Of a DNA stretch of 64,000 bases, positions 1-13,910 are shown piece by piece. Where the stretch lies: the NCBI GenBank assembly GCA_029224185.1, contig CM055198.1, forward strand, positions 8,063,124 through 8,127,123, written 5' to 3'. The first letter of the stretch is position 1. The number at the start of each line of letters is the position of its first letter. The DNA is from Karalla daura (taxonomy: Eukaryota; Chordata; Actinopteri; Chaetodontiformes; Leiognathidae). Position numbers and translations under genes: made by a program. The notes beneath the pieces are model-generated. The model saw only the letters and a program-made list of their open reading frames with translations. It searched no databases and was not told where the DNA came from.

Positions 1-558
1 CTCCAACTGAGATATACTTGCAGCCTCACATTCCCATTCTACAGTTCATTCATATTCACACTCGTCCTCTTCTAATAGCAGGTACGATGTATGTGTAGTT
101 CATGCCGGTGTAGGCAGAGTTTGGAGGTGTATAATTCTTATCCTCCAGAAAGTCCCTTTCTCCATGTTAGACATCCCCTGGCTGTCTAAGAAATAGCAGG
201 GTGAGCACTCTAATGCCGAAGCTTGCTGACTTTTCAAAGCCTTGAGACGGGCTATTAGATCATATTTCCACTGATTGCATATACAGAGTATAAGCCTCTG
301 GGCTGTGTAAGTGAGGCATTGCCTCAGAGATCATGCAAGGCAACAGTAGAGAAGTCACACTGTGAGGACTAGCTTACTAAAGGTCAGACTGTCAGTGCTG
401 AACAGCCACTCTAATCTCGCCTGACCTGACCTTCAGTAGCACAACATTATCTCCATTAGTGTCTACAAAAGCAGCACTCCTCCTCTATATGGGGACATGC
501 CCACATTTGCAGTATATGTATATATAATATATGTGTGTGCCTCTGATGCTGTTCATTG

Positions 559-561
<3 letters not shown>

Positions 562-593
<32 letters not shown>
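562..593. repeat. (GT)n microsatellite
   Basis: Uninterrupted GT dinucleotides of about 32 bases in noncoding sequence. Confidence 0.95.
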
Positions 594-596
<3 letters not shown>

Positions 597-1255
597 GAAC
601 CTTGCAGAATTTTCCAGCTTGCGCACTGGCATCCTGCCCGGTAGTGGGACAAAGGCTCTGACAGCCTAGGCAATGGCAGCCAAAGGTAATAGCCAAGGGT
701 AAATACATGAGTGCTGGAGCCATGGCAGCAGTTCAGTGACCAGGCAAAAAGCAAGTACAGGAGAGCCTGTAAGTGGCCAGTAAAAACTGCAGAGCACCAC
801 GCCTGCTCTGTGTTGAGAGGGCCTTTAATTGGTTTAGAACTCATGTCATCACCACTTAGAGCAGTTTAAGATATGCCTCTGCCACCCCGCAGCCTCACAC
901 GCTGAAGTGGAGAGGTGCTGAGGACCAACCCCGGATTATGAACAGGTTTAAATGGAAGATCGTTTGATATAATGAGGTAAAGCTGGTCTCCCGAGAGAAG
1001 TCGACAGTGGATGGCACAGTTTTTATGACTGCTTCTCATGCGTGGCATTCCGACTGTAACAGTCTATATTCCCATCGAGCGCTCAACGAGGCAAAGGCAG
1101 CCAAGCATGTTTCCCCATGCTGAAACCCCACAGTAGTAGTTCTTACTTTTATTTCTTGTTTAATGTCATCCTCCTATGGTAGATAAGATAATGTGAAAGG
1201 AACTACGCATAGTATGTAGTCACACACATCATCGCTCATTGAGACAGGGAGTTGG

Positions 1256-1262
1256 TATATAT

Positions 1263-1325
<63 letters not shown>

Positions 1326-1327
1326 TA

Positions 1328-1366
<39 letters not shown>
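1256..1366. repeat. (TA)n microsatellite fused to a C38 homopolymer
   Basis: About 73 bases of TA dinucleotides with a few CA interruptions at the left end run directly into 38 consecutive C (1329-1366). On the minus strand this is a G38 run. The overlapping ORFs on both strands are only repeat translation. Confidence 0.95.
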
Positions 1367-2271
1367 ATTTATATTACTGCCTTAAGTCCCCTAAATCCTA
1401 CTACTGCATCTCACACAGCTGTGCACTTTTATGGCATTTGCTAATGTACTGTAAATGACATAAAATATGACAAGCTTAGTTTTCTGCCAGCTCTCGCTTT
1501 TACATCATCCCCTTTTACACCATTTTGAATCCCTGTTTTATTTATTTCGAGGCAGGTGTGATTTTATGTCCTCTACATGGCTGTAAAGTGCTACTTTGAA
1601 ATGCAAATGAAGCTTTGATTGAGAGATTTTCATTGATGAAAGGGTGTTGTGTGCGAGGTGAGGGTGTGAACGTGCGTCCAAGGATAGATGTTTTGTGGTT
1701 CCATTCAGAGCGAGGCGATCTATAGCCAAAGAAGTGCGCAGACTAGCAGAGGACACTCAAGTCTGCGGCTTACAGACTTTGCAGACAATCATTTGATCGG
1801 CGTTCTCGCTCTGAGCCACACCTCTGCATTCTCATTCCAAACACACCACTGCTTTCCACCTTTTTTTCCTCTACTTTAAAGACATTGCCTCCAGCTTTCT
1901 GGAAATAATGTTTTTGTCCATTTAAGGGCAGATTTCAAAGAAAGGCTTTGGGAATCCAAATGAAATTACTGACTAGAGTGTCTGCTTATTGCCTTATATG
2001 CACTTAAAGGTAGAGCGCACACTTGAAAGGTAATGGCTTTCTGCAGTCAAGTATTATGGTGGCTTCCACACTGAAATGGATCTCTTTACTCCTGTCTTGA
2101 CAGAGTCCTCTTAGTGAAGGTGTGGCATAATGTAGTTCCGACTCAGGCCCTCTTATCTCATGTCAGGGGTATCCTGCACACCTTGATAAAACCTCCTTCC
2201 TTGTCTTGTAACAACATTCCACTCTGTCTGACAGGTAGTGTAGCTAGCAGGAGCCTGCCTCTCATCTCTGC

Positions 2272-2296
2272 TCACACACACACACACACACACACA
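2272..2296. repeat. (CA)n microsatellite
   Basis: About 12 CA dinucleotides, followed by a looser CA-rich tail. Confidence 0.93.
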
Positions 2297-4287
2297 GGTG
2301 CACACATGCACATCCATTCGCACGTTTCTCCACTTCTCCAAAAAGGTTTTTTCGCTAATGTAGCAGATAGCGCTCAGAGCGATGGACATGCATTTGGTTA
2401 AATCCAAAGTGTATTACACTCATCCTCATCACCTGTGTTTATATGTGGAGCTGCTGACAGCTTACAACCTGCAAACCAGACAGAGGTTAAGTTAAATACT
2501 TGCTAATGGAGCAATGAAGTCTGCCGTCAGAGCCCCGTTATTGGCGGGGGGTGGAGACAATGATCCATCAGTAAATCGACACTGGGATAAGGTAATGTGA
2601 GTTGTTTATGAGTTGTTTTAGATTTGGAATGCAAATATGACAGAGAAACATGAGGGAAATATGGACATAGTCTGAGATCTGAGGCTTTGCTTGAAATAAG
2701 ACCCCTTGGAAATGATGCAAAATATCAAGTCTCAAGTCTTGTCCTTAGCTGTAATATATGATGTGCAAGCATTTGTTATACATGCAGTCTACTATTCACA
2801 TTTTTCCATCCATCCAAACACGGGGTGTACAAACAAACTTCACAGTTGCTACCCTGCTCAAGCCAAGGTGCTATCTTCTGTGAGGCATCCACCCAAACAC
2901 TGTCACCCATTCTTCATTTTGCATTTCCGTTAGGTAGCTCATGTGACAAATGCATGAGAGCACTGAGCTGAGAGATTTAAAAGTCTGAATAACTGTGGTA
3001 GAACGTCTGCAGTTAAAGGCAGACATGCTTGAACTCTGCTGTCCCTTTTTTAATACCACAGTTTCAAAATAAGATAAATGATGAGAACTTACAAAAATAA
3101 ACAGGAATATGTGGAAAGAAAAAAGAAACAGACGCATTAACGTTCCATTGAATAACATTGCGTAATTACAGCTGACTTGATAAAGGAGAAGGCAGGGGAC
3201 ATTAGGGTAACATTTATGAGCATTTATGGTAAAGGCAGGATGCCTGTGCTGCCTGTAATGGCCGCAGCTGAGCCGCTGACGTTGTGATTTAACCTGGCAC
3301 TTTGGCGGTGGCGAGCCGCTCCTCCAAATCAAGGCTAAGTGGCGGATTCATCAGTGCCCTGTCGAGATAAAACACTCGCCCGGTGGTGACACGGAGATGA
3401 GGCCCTGATTGGGACAAATACATCTCCCTCTGGTGTCAGCTCTCATTCACCGGTCTGAGCGCCGGCTGAAAGAAAGACAAATGTTTTGATTAGGGGTCTC
3501 TTTCAATGTCACAGCAGCCAGTGAAGAAGAATGAGATGCGGCTGTCTCCAAGGGAAGCGAATAGTTGAAGACGACGAGAGGGGGAATGGATGTCTCCACT
3601 GTCTGGAGGGTGTCGAATGGAGATTTTATGAGTCACAGAAAGCTCAGTGAGAACATCGCTTTTAATGAGGCTGCATCCCTTTCTTCCAGTGTTGGCTTAC
3701 CATTTGTGAAAAAAAAAGAAGAAAATCGGGATAAAGTATATTTAAAACATTACAGAAAAAGCAGACAGCAGGATTGTTATTTTAGTTATTCCTAAATAGG
3801 CTGGGGATTATGTCATTGTCCACACTGTAATCAGAAGAGAGCGTCAAGACAACATTTAGGAAAAAATATCCTGTTTAGTAACCAGTAAGCACAGACTTGC
3901 TGTCATTAACACGCTGCTTATCCCCTTATCCGCACAGTGTTTTTATTATTAACACAGAATTTGATTGTGAGCGAAGCTGCACGACTCTATGTTGATATAT
4001 TTCATCGCAGATAATTATAAGACCATTAATCACTGGAAGTGGATAATTACGTATAAATCCATCCCAACTAAAACCCTGTGAGCATTAGCTGCCACTTCCC
4101 TCGAGAAATTGCAGAAGCAGGCCTCTCATCCTTCTTTCCATATCATTCAAGAGTTCCTGCTAACCTAATCCAATGAAGTCACCAGGAAATGGGAAATGTT
4201 GTTACTCTCATGTTAAAGCATCTCAGAAAGGACTTTCCATTTTTGAAAGAAGCATAGCATTTGATAATTTATTTCACCTTTATCGTC

Positions 4288-4467
<180 letters not shown>

Positions 4468-7400
4468 GTTTTCATGCTCATCTTTGTTGGCAATGATTCA
4501 AACATAACATGCTGTCTTATGTAGCTGAACATTTCCTCATAAAGAACAAAATGTAGATGTGTGTGCCACAGCTTACTGTGAATAGAGGCACAGAAAAAAA
4601 AGGATAGTTTTGCAAGAGAAACCTTGACAGATATGACATGCTGAAAACTGTAAACAACTCAAAGTGCTGTCATTGTTGTGCTGTGGAAATCTGGTCCAGG
4701 GCAAAATAATTCAGAGTGCAGCTTATTTATGGAGCATCATACCCCCCGGTTAACCTTTTCCAGGGGTTGCCTACTGTACTGTGATCATGTTTTTTTTGTT
4801 TTGTTTTTGTTTTTTAATGCTAGTATAAATAAATGATGTAGCCTAGATATGGCTTTGACAAAATGTGTGCATGACTTTTCAGAATAAACAAATCATTAAG
4901 GTCATTGTTGTAACATGTATTAATGCTCAACATGATTTGCTTTTGTCCTCTGTGAACGGAATAATTGAAATTAATGATGTTTCCTTTCTTCATTTTCATA
5001 AATATTAAAACTTGTTAGTTACTTGTTTGACTTTTTCAAGCCTCAGTGAATTGGACACTTCCCCTAAACCTTCCTGACATGGATACATCCCTTTTGGCTT
5101 TATTTTCTGCTGCCTTTGATCTACCTCTTGATTTAATCTCACTCAAAGAGACAAAAAAAATGCTTCAAGTCTTGAAAGTCAAGGTAGACTTTTATCTTGT
5201 CAGCCCTTACAAAATATGAGTTATGGCTAGACAAAGGGCAGCTTAATGTGGCTTTCTGTGCTGTGACATATCATGTAATAGAAAAATGGGACTCTCCCTT
5301 GAAATATATGACACAGCCTGTTGGACTAAGGCCCTCTCTGCACCACATCTATCAAATAAGCCACCTGAGTCTGTATCAAATGCTCATCATACCTTAATGA
5401 ACATGATCAATCCCAATGTTGGCTCACTTTGAGCACCCTTCATGGTACCTCTCCTTCACAAACACGTTCCTTTTTGTGCCTTGACATCCATAGACTCTGC
5501 AAACGCTCAAGTGTCCGCATGTCACCAACGAGACAATAAGCAGGCTGGCCTTGAGCTCTGCAAACAAACATTCAAACAAATACTCCAATAACAGAGAGCG
5601 CTGAAGAGGCAGGAGGCACCGCAGTGATGGAAATTGACAAAGAGAGGATGTAATGATGGAGTAGAGAAACAGAAGGGGCCGTTCCTATCCAATCAGACCC
5701 CCATCTGAACTCCCAAACTTCTTTCCCTCTCCATCTCCCTCACTCATCTGCATCTCTTTTATGTTCCTGCCTTCCCATTATGCAAACGTGGACGCTTGAA
5801 AAGTAGCCCGCTTTGCAAAGTGAGTCGCTCCATTTCTCCACACTTTTTTTTTCTTTTTTAATCAATACCAGCCAGGGGAGGAGGGTTATGTGGTGCTGTC
5901 ACATTTATGCTAACGAAAAAATTTTGAACCGTTCTCTTTGAACTGTAGTTACCTTGGAAACCAACCCACAGGATTTGCTGCTTTATAACAGTAATTACAA
6001 TCAGTGGTCAGGCCAGGTCTTGTGTTTCCAGAACAAAGCTTGCATACATCCGGCCAGTGCACAATTCGGAGTCGACTGTTTGATTCTGCTCCACTTTGCT
6101 CACTTCCAGACTGACATGCTTGAAGACCTTTATTCTTGATTAATGCGCTCTCCTCTTCTTTATTCATTACAAAATATGTTAACGCTTTTTTTCATTTACT
6201 GCTCTGGATCCTGGAGTCGGGGTCAGAATCCACTCTGCAGCTCATGGTGCCTTGCCGACCCTCATACTCCACTGCTTGTGAACCGCCAAAAAATGGCGCC
6301 TGGAGAGATTTAATAAACCGTTTGTGGCCCCTGATACTCCAGCGTCTGATGTCCATGAAATCTTGCTTCTTCTGGCCGTGTAGCTGATGATAAAGCGAGT
6401 GCCTGCAAGGCCTTCCCGCTGTTGCCATTTGTAATTTTTAGAAGTCATCATTGGAGGCGATCCGTCTTGATTATGCCTTGGCAACTGTCATGCTCCACTA
6501 ATGCACAGTGTGAGAGAGGGCATAAATACAATGTCTTCCGGCAGCACTGATGTTTATCTTCCCTGCTTCATGAATTTGCATTCCCGCAGACAAATTTTAC
6601 TCATAATGGCAACCATCACAGCACAGATAGGCTTGGCATATTATCAGTCTGCATACAGTGTTTGTTTTATAAGTGGACGAGCAGGGGGAAAAAAGGGATT
6701 CGAAAATTCTGATGAGGAAGACAGATTGATTGTAATAGTCAGTGCCTCGTCTAATGGGCTTGATAGAGCTTTATGAAATATTCATTACTGGTAACTGTTG
6801 TTGTAACATTGCCACCCGCATCTGAGGGATTACATTTTTGTAATAGTGAAGCAGCACACCAAAAGCATCACGATTTCAGTGGAAACCTTGGTAAAGTCAG
6901 GTTGCAAAATGGAAAGAAATCTGGAATCTGAAATAAAAAAGAAAAGAAAATTCCCTTTAATACACTGAATACCAGGTACAGAGCATCCCCATGCTGAGTG
7001 CTATTGGAAATATCTTAGGCCTTGTCATTCTTGCTATTTCTTTATTCTCACTGAATATACACATTTACCCATGGTTTTATCATATTTCTACTTTTCACAA
7101 CACATTGAATGAAATTTCTGGCTGAATGACATGTGTTTATGAAAGTGATGTGCTTAAACAATTGTACATGCATCGTCCTTGGATGTAGACCTTTTTTTTT
7201 CCCACTCCAACCATATATGCAGCACTATTGGTGGATTTTCTCTGATTTCTGTCAGCAAGGTGCGCTAAGCTATCCGTCTGTGTAGTTATTTCCTGCAAAG
7301 GCTGAGCCCAGAGATTGGTGTGTTGTGACATACTCACTTCTAATACAATCTATAAGTGTATAGTTTACTGGGTTGTACAAGCCATGCATTTATGCATTTG

Positions 7401-10400
7401 TACATAAAGTGTATTACTGTACATGGTCTGAAAAATATCAGGGCTTTTTAATAGGTTCAGCGTGTCAGATATCAAGAAATGGCCCACTTAATTGCCTTAT
7501 TAAACCCCAACACACGCTAAATCAGTCAAATCTAATCCAAATTACTGGCTGACTTTTGAGAATGAATTATAAAACACAGTTGAAGAGAGTTTGACTCACT
7601 GGCCATAGCTGGTGATTAGATTTCTGTTTTCCTGCCAGGTTTCTATCAGGCATTTGCAATAATATCACTTTAACACCTCTTAAATTGCACCGGCTTCCTT
7701 TTTGCAAATTTGCAAGAATGCTTTTTCAGACCTTTAACAGAATGCATTCATCATGCGTCTGAAGACGCCTTTCCCCAAACATGGACGGGAGTCACACAAC
7801 CACAGGCAAAGTAGAACTCATTCTCTTCTGCGTTCTATCCTTCTCTAAATGGATTCATGAATCTCACAACAGTATGCTTCACTGGCGATGTCAACTTAAT
7901 GATTATGTGGGAGATAATGAAAGTGCACAAATCATAGCCTTTAGACCTATGGTTAGAATGAGAGAATGCATGCCAGCGTCATGGGCTTATGACTAATCAG
8001 CATCTGGTGACAGAGGACAAGAATGTGCAGCGGGAACTCTGCTGTAGGGGTGGGTGGCGATGAGAGCCATATTCCAGTCCTTAAACAAGCGTTTAATAAT
8101 AATTTACAAAGCTCTTGGCAGGCAGGGAGAAAAGGAGAAAAGTCTAGTCAAGTGCTTAGCAAATGTACTTTTCTGGTTCCAGTGGGGTGAATCTCTGTTT
8201 TATGGTTTAAATAAAGTGATGATCGGGGGCCCCTGTGGGGCTGCTGGATATAAATATATATATATATATTTTAATTTGATTTGGATTCTCGCAGTCATTG
8301 CATTTGGATCTATAAGAATATTTTATATTCATCTCTAAATCTCTAAAATCTCACTTTTATGAACAGTGCCTCGCACCTGTCACCTATAGCAACGCTATCA
8401 GTGGATTAGACAAAGATAAAAATAAACCTCTCCCTCCCCTCGATCCCCCCACTTGTTCTTCTCTCTAGTACTTCCACTTGTGTAGCAGTGGAATAGCAGC
8501 GGTGTCATGACGAAATAAAAAAAAAAAAGTGGTCATTGCCTAGCAAACTACAACACATAACTAACCCACCCACATCCACATCCTGAAGCCCTCCTGTGCT
8601 TCTAAATTGCTGGTATAAAATGGCCAGGCCAGAGGGGTAATAGTTTTTGATAATGATCCCGGGCTAAGCTTTAGTGCTGTGTGGCCACATGCCGCACAGA
8701 CAGCATGCTGATTATTTCTCTGAAGTGGGCTGGATGTGTGTCCGTAACGGTAATTTCCAGGCCTGATTGGCAAAGAGTGATGAAATTGGGGGCAGTTAGC
8801 ACTGAGGGGAAAATAGTGCTGGAGTGTGTGGATATGCAGCAGCCGTCCAATGGTAAACAAATTATCTGAAGTGAAATGACAACATTAGGCGATGCAAAGT
8901 GCCAGCCCACATTATGAATATGGCTCAGTACGGTCTTTAACTACTTGCATCCCTCGAATCCGAAACAACCAGCCAGTCCTTAACAAAGATCTCTGGCCTC
9001 CTCTATTCTTGACGTGGCAGACAATCAGTCAGTCAGTGATTTACTGCACATCATATGTCGAAGCAGCTGAGACGTGACGAGACTCCAGAACACATCTAGG
9101 TTGGTTTCTAAATCAGCGGGCATGACAGATATTACGCCTGTTCAGTGTGAACAATTATAGAACAAACGCCAAGCAAGTTTTATTCGCTCATACTTACTCC
9201 ACGTAACTCAAGCTTAGTTTTGTTGACAGGTTCATGACGACTGCTGCGTCAATGTAAAGTCCATGAAAAAGTGCGGTACAAGGTTAAGTGAATTACAACC
9301 TTCATCACCATCGTGATGTGTACCATGAGAAACCTTTTGTTATTTTTGAAAATGAAGCAGCACCGAAGCTTGCTGAAACTCTGACCCTCATCAAAGGAAG
9401 ATATGTTTAGAGAAATTGCAGTGTGTCTTTAAGGAAAGGTAACTGTGAGATAATGGACGGATTACCTCCAGCGAAGGAAGCACAACGCTTGATTTAGCAA
9501 ATCCAAAGTACTAGTGCGAAACACTTCTCTGCCACTGTTATTAATCTTCCTAGAGAATATATGAAAGCAAACAAAGTGTTTTATTTAAAAAGTGGTTCTA
9601 TTTTTAGTCCATATTTGGCTGTTTTGGATTGTTGGTTGTCTCTAGCGACAGAAGAAAGGTGTTTGCTTCTGCTCTGTATGCCCACACATTTACTTACCTA
9701 ACCCCAGAAGTCAAAGCCTATTTGTTTCCCTGCAAATTGGCATCACTTGGCTGTTTTCTTTTTATTATTTATGTTTATACCAAGCTCCATAGAAGACCCC
9801 ATGCGGACGCTTAATAGAACATTATTAGTGTGAATCTCCAGCTCCGTGGGCACCTGAGCACTGTCGCCCAAACCACACCGTATGTCCACTGGCGACAAAA
9901 GACTACAATGAGGTGCCTGACTCCTAATTGGGCATTTAGGTAGTGAAGATATTTTTGCCAACAAGTGGGGTGACGTGGGTTGCCTCACTCACTGTTGCAT
10001 GTCATGCCTGGCCGAGAACAAAGGAGGGGCAGATTAGGCAGTGACACGTCTTTTGCCAATGCTGTGATGCCCAGCGAAGGATAAATCTGGCAGATGTGAC
10101 AGAGATTTATTCGGTGCAGAGGGGATGGATGAATGAATGTAGCCACCTTGATGTAAGCCCCGGCCCTCTCAAACACATCACCCTGATCCTTCACTGCTGC
10201 AGCCACGCATTTGTTGCAAAACTCAGCCAGCCTTTAAATTGAATGGAGGAGGTCACTTTTTAATCGCTCCAATGACAAGAACAAGCTGGTGTCAGTTAAG
10301 TCTTTTTTTTTCTTATCATTGGTGTGTGTTAATGGCCCTGCGAGGACATCAGTCTTGGAATGGCAACAAACTTGTTGGAAGAGGTTCTTGCTCGAAATAA

Positions 10401-10509
10401 TACAGTCAAGTGACACTGAAGTCATGTCCAAGGCTTTAAGTTTAATGTAGAACACTGAACTATGTTATCTTCAACATTAGCACCCTGTTTTCAAAGACTT
10501 TGTCCACTC

Positions 10510-10755
10510 TGGGTAAAATGGTGGCTTGGTCAAATAACACTGTCGCCTCATGGCAAGAAGGTTCAAATCTCAGTTAAAACAGGCACCCTTTTACTCTTTT
10601 TGAGAGTGATTAATGTTTGTGTGTCTGCCTTATGATGGACTGGTCACCTGTCTAAGGTGTATTCCCTGCCTTCACCCTCTGTGTTGATGGTGTTGATCCA
10701 GCTGATCCCTGTGACACCACTGGATGCAAAGCTCCAAAGATATTGGATGGATGTC
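10510..10755 (+). mobile_element. Degenerate teleost SINE-like interspersed repeat, copy 1
   Basis: The stretch reads like an eroded member of a repeat very common in fish genomes. It has ACTGTCGCCTCATGGCAAGA, then GGTTCAAATCTC (resembling a tRNA-type B box), and later TGATGGACTGGTCACCTGTC with AAGGTGTATTCCCTGCCTTC, ending GGATGGATG. The middle section usually found between these blocks is mostly missing. The family match is from memory and I do not assign a Repbase name. Confidence 0.65.
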
Positions 10756-12745
10756 CACTCTGTGGACTGTGCTTCTTTGTTACTTTAAGCATGATGTGGT
10801 ATATTTCCGTTGTTGCTGTACTTCCATAAAAATTGGAGCTGCCTCAAATATCTAATGATGAATCCTTCAGTTCTTACAGTGTCATTGTGTGAGAGCTTCT
10901 ACTTAAAAACCAGACCTCTTGTTAGGGAGCCTTGGCCAATATAGCCTGCAAGGTAATGCTTACTTGAAAACTGCCTCCACAGTCTTGAGTGTTACTCCCT
11001 GCCACGGGTAAACGGATCTTGATGTGTGAAACCAGTGGCATGCCCCTTTTAAGTCACACAGCTCAGGTTCAGATGAAGCCACAACTAATGTTTCTGTGCG
11101 GGAGAGAGGTGCGATTCAAATGAGTTCAGCTAATTAAATGTTCAAGGGGGCTGTCTGAGAATCCAACTACTTGTTTACAACAGTTTGAAAGCAAAGTACA
11201 ACATGGAATTAGCTCGAAATCCAGCCGCAAATTGTCTGCTGAAAACTGACACCTTTCGGCATAAAACGTACAAAACAGGTGAGGACGTTTTTGCACCTAA
11301 TCACAAGCTGTAATCAAGCTCATGCATGGTGAAAAGAAGTAATCTCCAGTCTGTTTGTTTGGTGATGACACGTGAGTGGGGAGGGAATCGACAGAGGAGG
11401 CAGTGCTGGAGGGAGGATGTAGACGGTTTTGCAGGAAGTACGCAGGCGTGTGCGCTGCCAACAGAGACATCCCTCCAATGTTAAATCAATTACAGCACAG
11501 GCTGAACTGTTTGATAATATCAGTCATGACTGAGCAGATACAACAATCCCTGGTGTTTACAGTGTTTTCCCGGAACATGCCAAGAGATCTGTTGAGGAGC
11601 TGTCTATATGCTGGCACGCTGCTGACTGGGTAGCAAAGTGCAGCCAAGATAAGCTGCTCACGTGGGAGCGCAGTGCGGGCCGAACAAAGCTGTCTACGTT
11701 TGAAGGGCAATGCATATAGTGAGATAAAGTCTCATCCAGCCAGCAGTGCCCACAACATACGTACGCATTTGTGTAGGGCCTTGTTAGCTAGGGAGAGGCT
11801 GTGAAGTCTCAAGATGATGAAATGCCCATTATACACTTTGAGTTTTTTTTTTTCTTTTTTCTTGATGTTGGTTGAGTAATAGATCTGTATTAAAATGAAG
11901 TAGTGCATGGGGCTGTGTATTTGTGTCTGTGTGACAGTGTACACGCGTAGGAGAGTGCATGAATCAATATGAAAACTTTTGCTTACATCTTTAACAAGCT
12001 ATCCATCACGTGGAAATTCAGTTCAAGGCTGAAAAATGACTTGTGGGGATTCTAATGGCATTTTCCAACTAAATTAAAACCAGCTCCTTGTATGACAACA
12101 ATCTTTTTTTCTTTTTTTTCCTCTGATGTGGTTTGAAATTGTACAACAAAGCAGATCAATTTCCCCCTCTTCTGCAGCAGGAGAAGCAATTTCCTTTAAA
12201 TATAAAACCAAGCAGTCAAAAAAAAAGAACAGCAGTAGGTGACACAAAGATGTAAGACGAAAACACATTCTCTGCTGTCTTTGCGCTGCTTATTATTAAA
12301 GTTCACCGCATGTTCTTCTTCTGTCCGCTTTTCATTTGCATGTGATTAAGTAAAATGAAATAAAAAAGCCCGTCTCAACAGCACTTGTGCAAACTGGTGC
12401 GTTTGCCTTTGTATGTGCCGCCGCACATATAAAATAGACAGAAGGGTGTTAAGATGTTCAACAGAAAGGCAGACATTCACATCCAAGATATTGAACTCAG
12501 GGGTTTGAAAATAAGAAACAGCTGCAACAACACAGTCGCAGTGAGGCGTGAAAGAGAGGAAGCGACACTTTTAAACCTTTCCTTCAATTCGTGCTCCTAC
12601 AACAGGCCATGTGTCTGAATTCATGTCAGGGTGTGGAACTATATATACGTGTGTGTTTCAGCTTTTGGTTGACAGGCAGCCTGCCAGTGTTTCTAACTGC
12701 ACATCAGTACCACTCTGCACTCGCCACTCTGATCCACAACACTAA

Positions 12746-12761
12746 CCCCCCCCCCCCCCCC
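12746..12761. repeat. C16 homopolymer in C-rich sequence
   Basis: Sixteen consecutive C, followed within 45 bases by more short C runs (ACCC, ACCC, CCCC, ACCC). It lies about 620 bases before the first Ig1 exon. The minus strand is G-rich and could form a quadruplex. Confidence 0.9.
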
Positions 12762-13379
12762 ACCAACCCGTACCCTTCCCCATTAACACACCCTCTGCCT
12801 CTAATGGAGTTCACTGCACACCACTTTCCGCCTGAACATGCAGTGGAGGAGTGCAGCTAATAGCGCCGGCACAGTTGGAATACATGGGTGCGAGCTGGAG
12901 TTAATGTATGCCACTCGAGTGGTGTTGGCAGACAAGATCGTGTGATCTGCCGCCGTGTGCACCAGCCCAGCCCATCTGTATGGTGACATCCTTCGCAAAT
13001 GAACCAAGCTGGGCTGTGACGGCTGTCTCTTAGCCCGCGCTTCAGTCCTGGTGCCGTGCCGACACCTCCGATGCATGTGCACTGTTTTGTCTCGCCATGG
13101 CTCCCTGAATTGCAAGAGCCACATTTGTATAATACCCTTTAGGGCTGTTTCAGCATGACTTTGAGGGAAATTGGTGGAAATGGGCATGTGTTGCACTCAT
13201 CTTTATCACGCTTCCCTTCATTCAAAACTTGAAAGATTGAAAGCAGGTGTTTGTAAGACCACGTGTATCCCCGTCTTTTGATCTGAAATATCCAATGCCC
13301 TTTTATCCAATTCATATTAAGATAATATAAGTATTTAAACTGGCTAGTTCTCACCTTTCCTCTCTTATGTTTTGTGCAG

Positions 13380-13529
13380 GAGTGGAGGCCATGTTTTCCC
13401 AGCAGCCCCAGGACCTGGTGGTGGTGGCAGGCCAGCCAGTGACGTTGCCCTGCACCATCCCAGGCTACCACGACGTTGTGCTGTGGATAAAAGATGGCCT
13501 GGCACTCGGCGTTGGCAGAGACCTCTCCA
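13380..13529 (+). CDS. kirrel3: kirrel3 exon: first half of Ig domain 1
   Basis: The exon follows a good acceptor (pyrimidine-rich tract, then TTTTGTGCAG) and ends at the donor GTAAGA at 13530. It enters in phase 1 (two bases complete a codon begun upstream, most simply GGA if the previous exon ends in G) and leaves in phase 1. It encodes residues 1-49. These hold the FSQQPQD start of mature Ig1, the VVVAGQPVTLPC strand with the first Ig1 cysteine at residue 24, the core tryptophan at 35 in VLWIKDG, and the family signature DGLALGVGRDLS. Kirrel Ig1 provides the homophilic contact surface. The length of 150 bases is a multiple of three, so skipping would keep frame but destroy the fold. Read-through into the intron stops within about eight codons. 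The exon before it was not found. Confidence 0.95.
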
Positions 13530-13838
13530 GTAAGAACCGACATTTATCCCCTTGAGCGTTGCCCTGCATTCTTCCATCACCCTCAGTTTCCCCTATTAAT
13601 TAGCACTCTGTAATATACCTGTCATCGTCAACTGGCCGCTTTTTTTGTCATCGAAAGCCCCCACACATCAACATCCTACCCTCTGCCAAATACATCACGC
13701 CACGGGCAGATAGCAGAGGTCTTGTTATAGTGTGCATTATGAAGTATTACAAGTGTTGCGTGAAGCATCAATAATTGTATCACTCAATGTGACCAGGCAG
13801 GATCAAATAATTCTTTTGTCTGTGTTTGTATGTGTGTC

Positions 13839-13910
<72 letters not shown>

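Noticed and set aside
2871..3332. 153-codon minus-strand ORF as a gene
   Set aside because: It looks like a random translation with no recognisable domain; nothing around it supports a gene.
10520..10575. A functional tRNA gene
   Set aside because: Only a B-box-like piece and a poor A-box-like piece are present; no cloverleaf can be formed, so it is better read as the tRNA-like head of a SINE.
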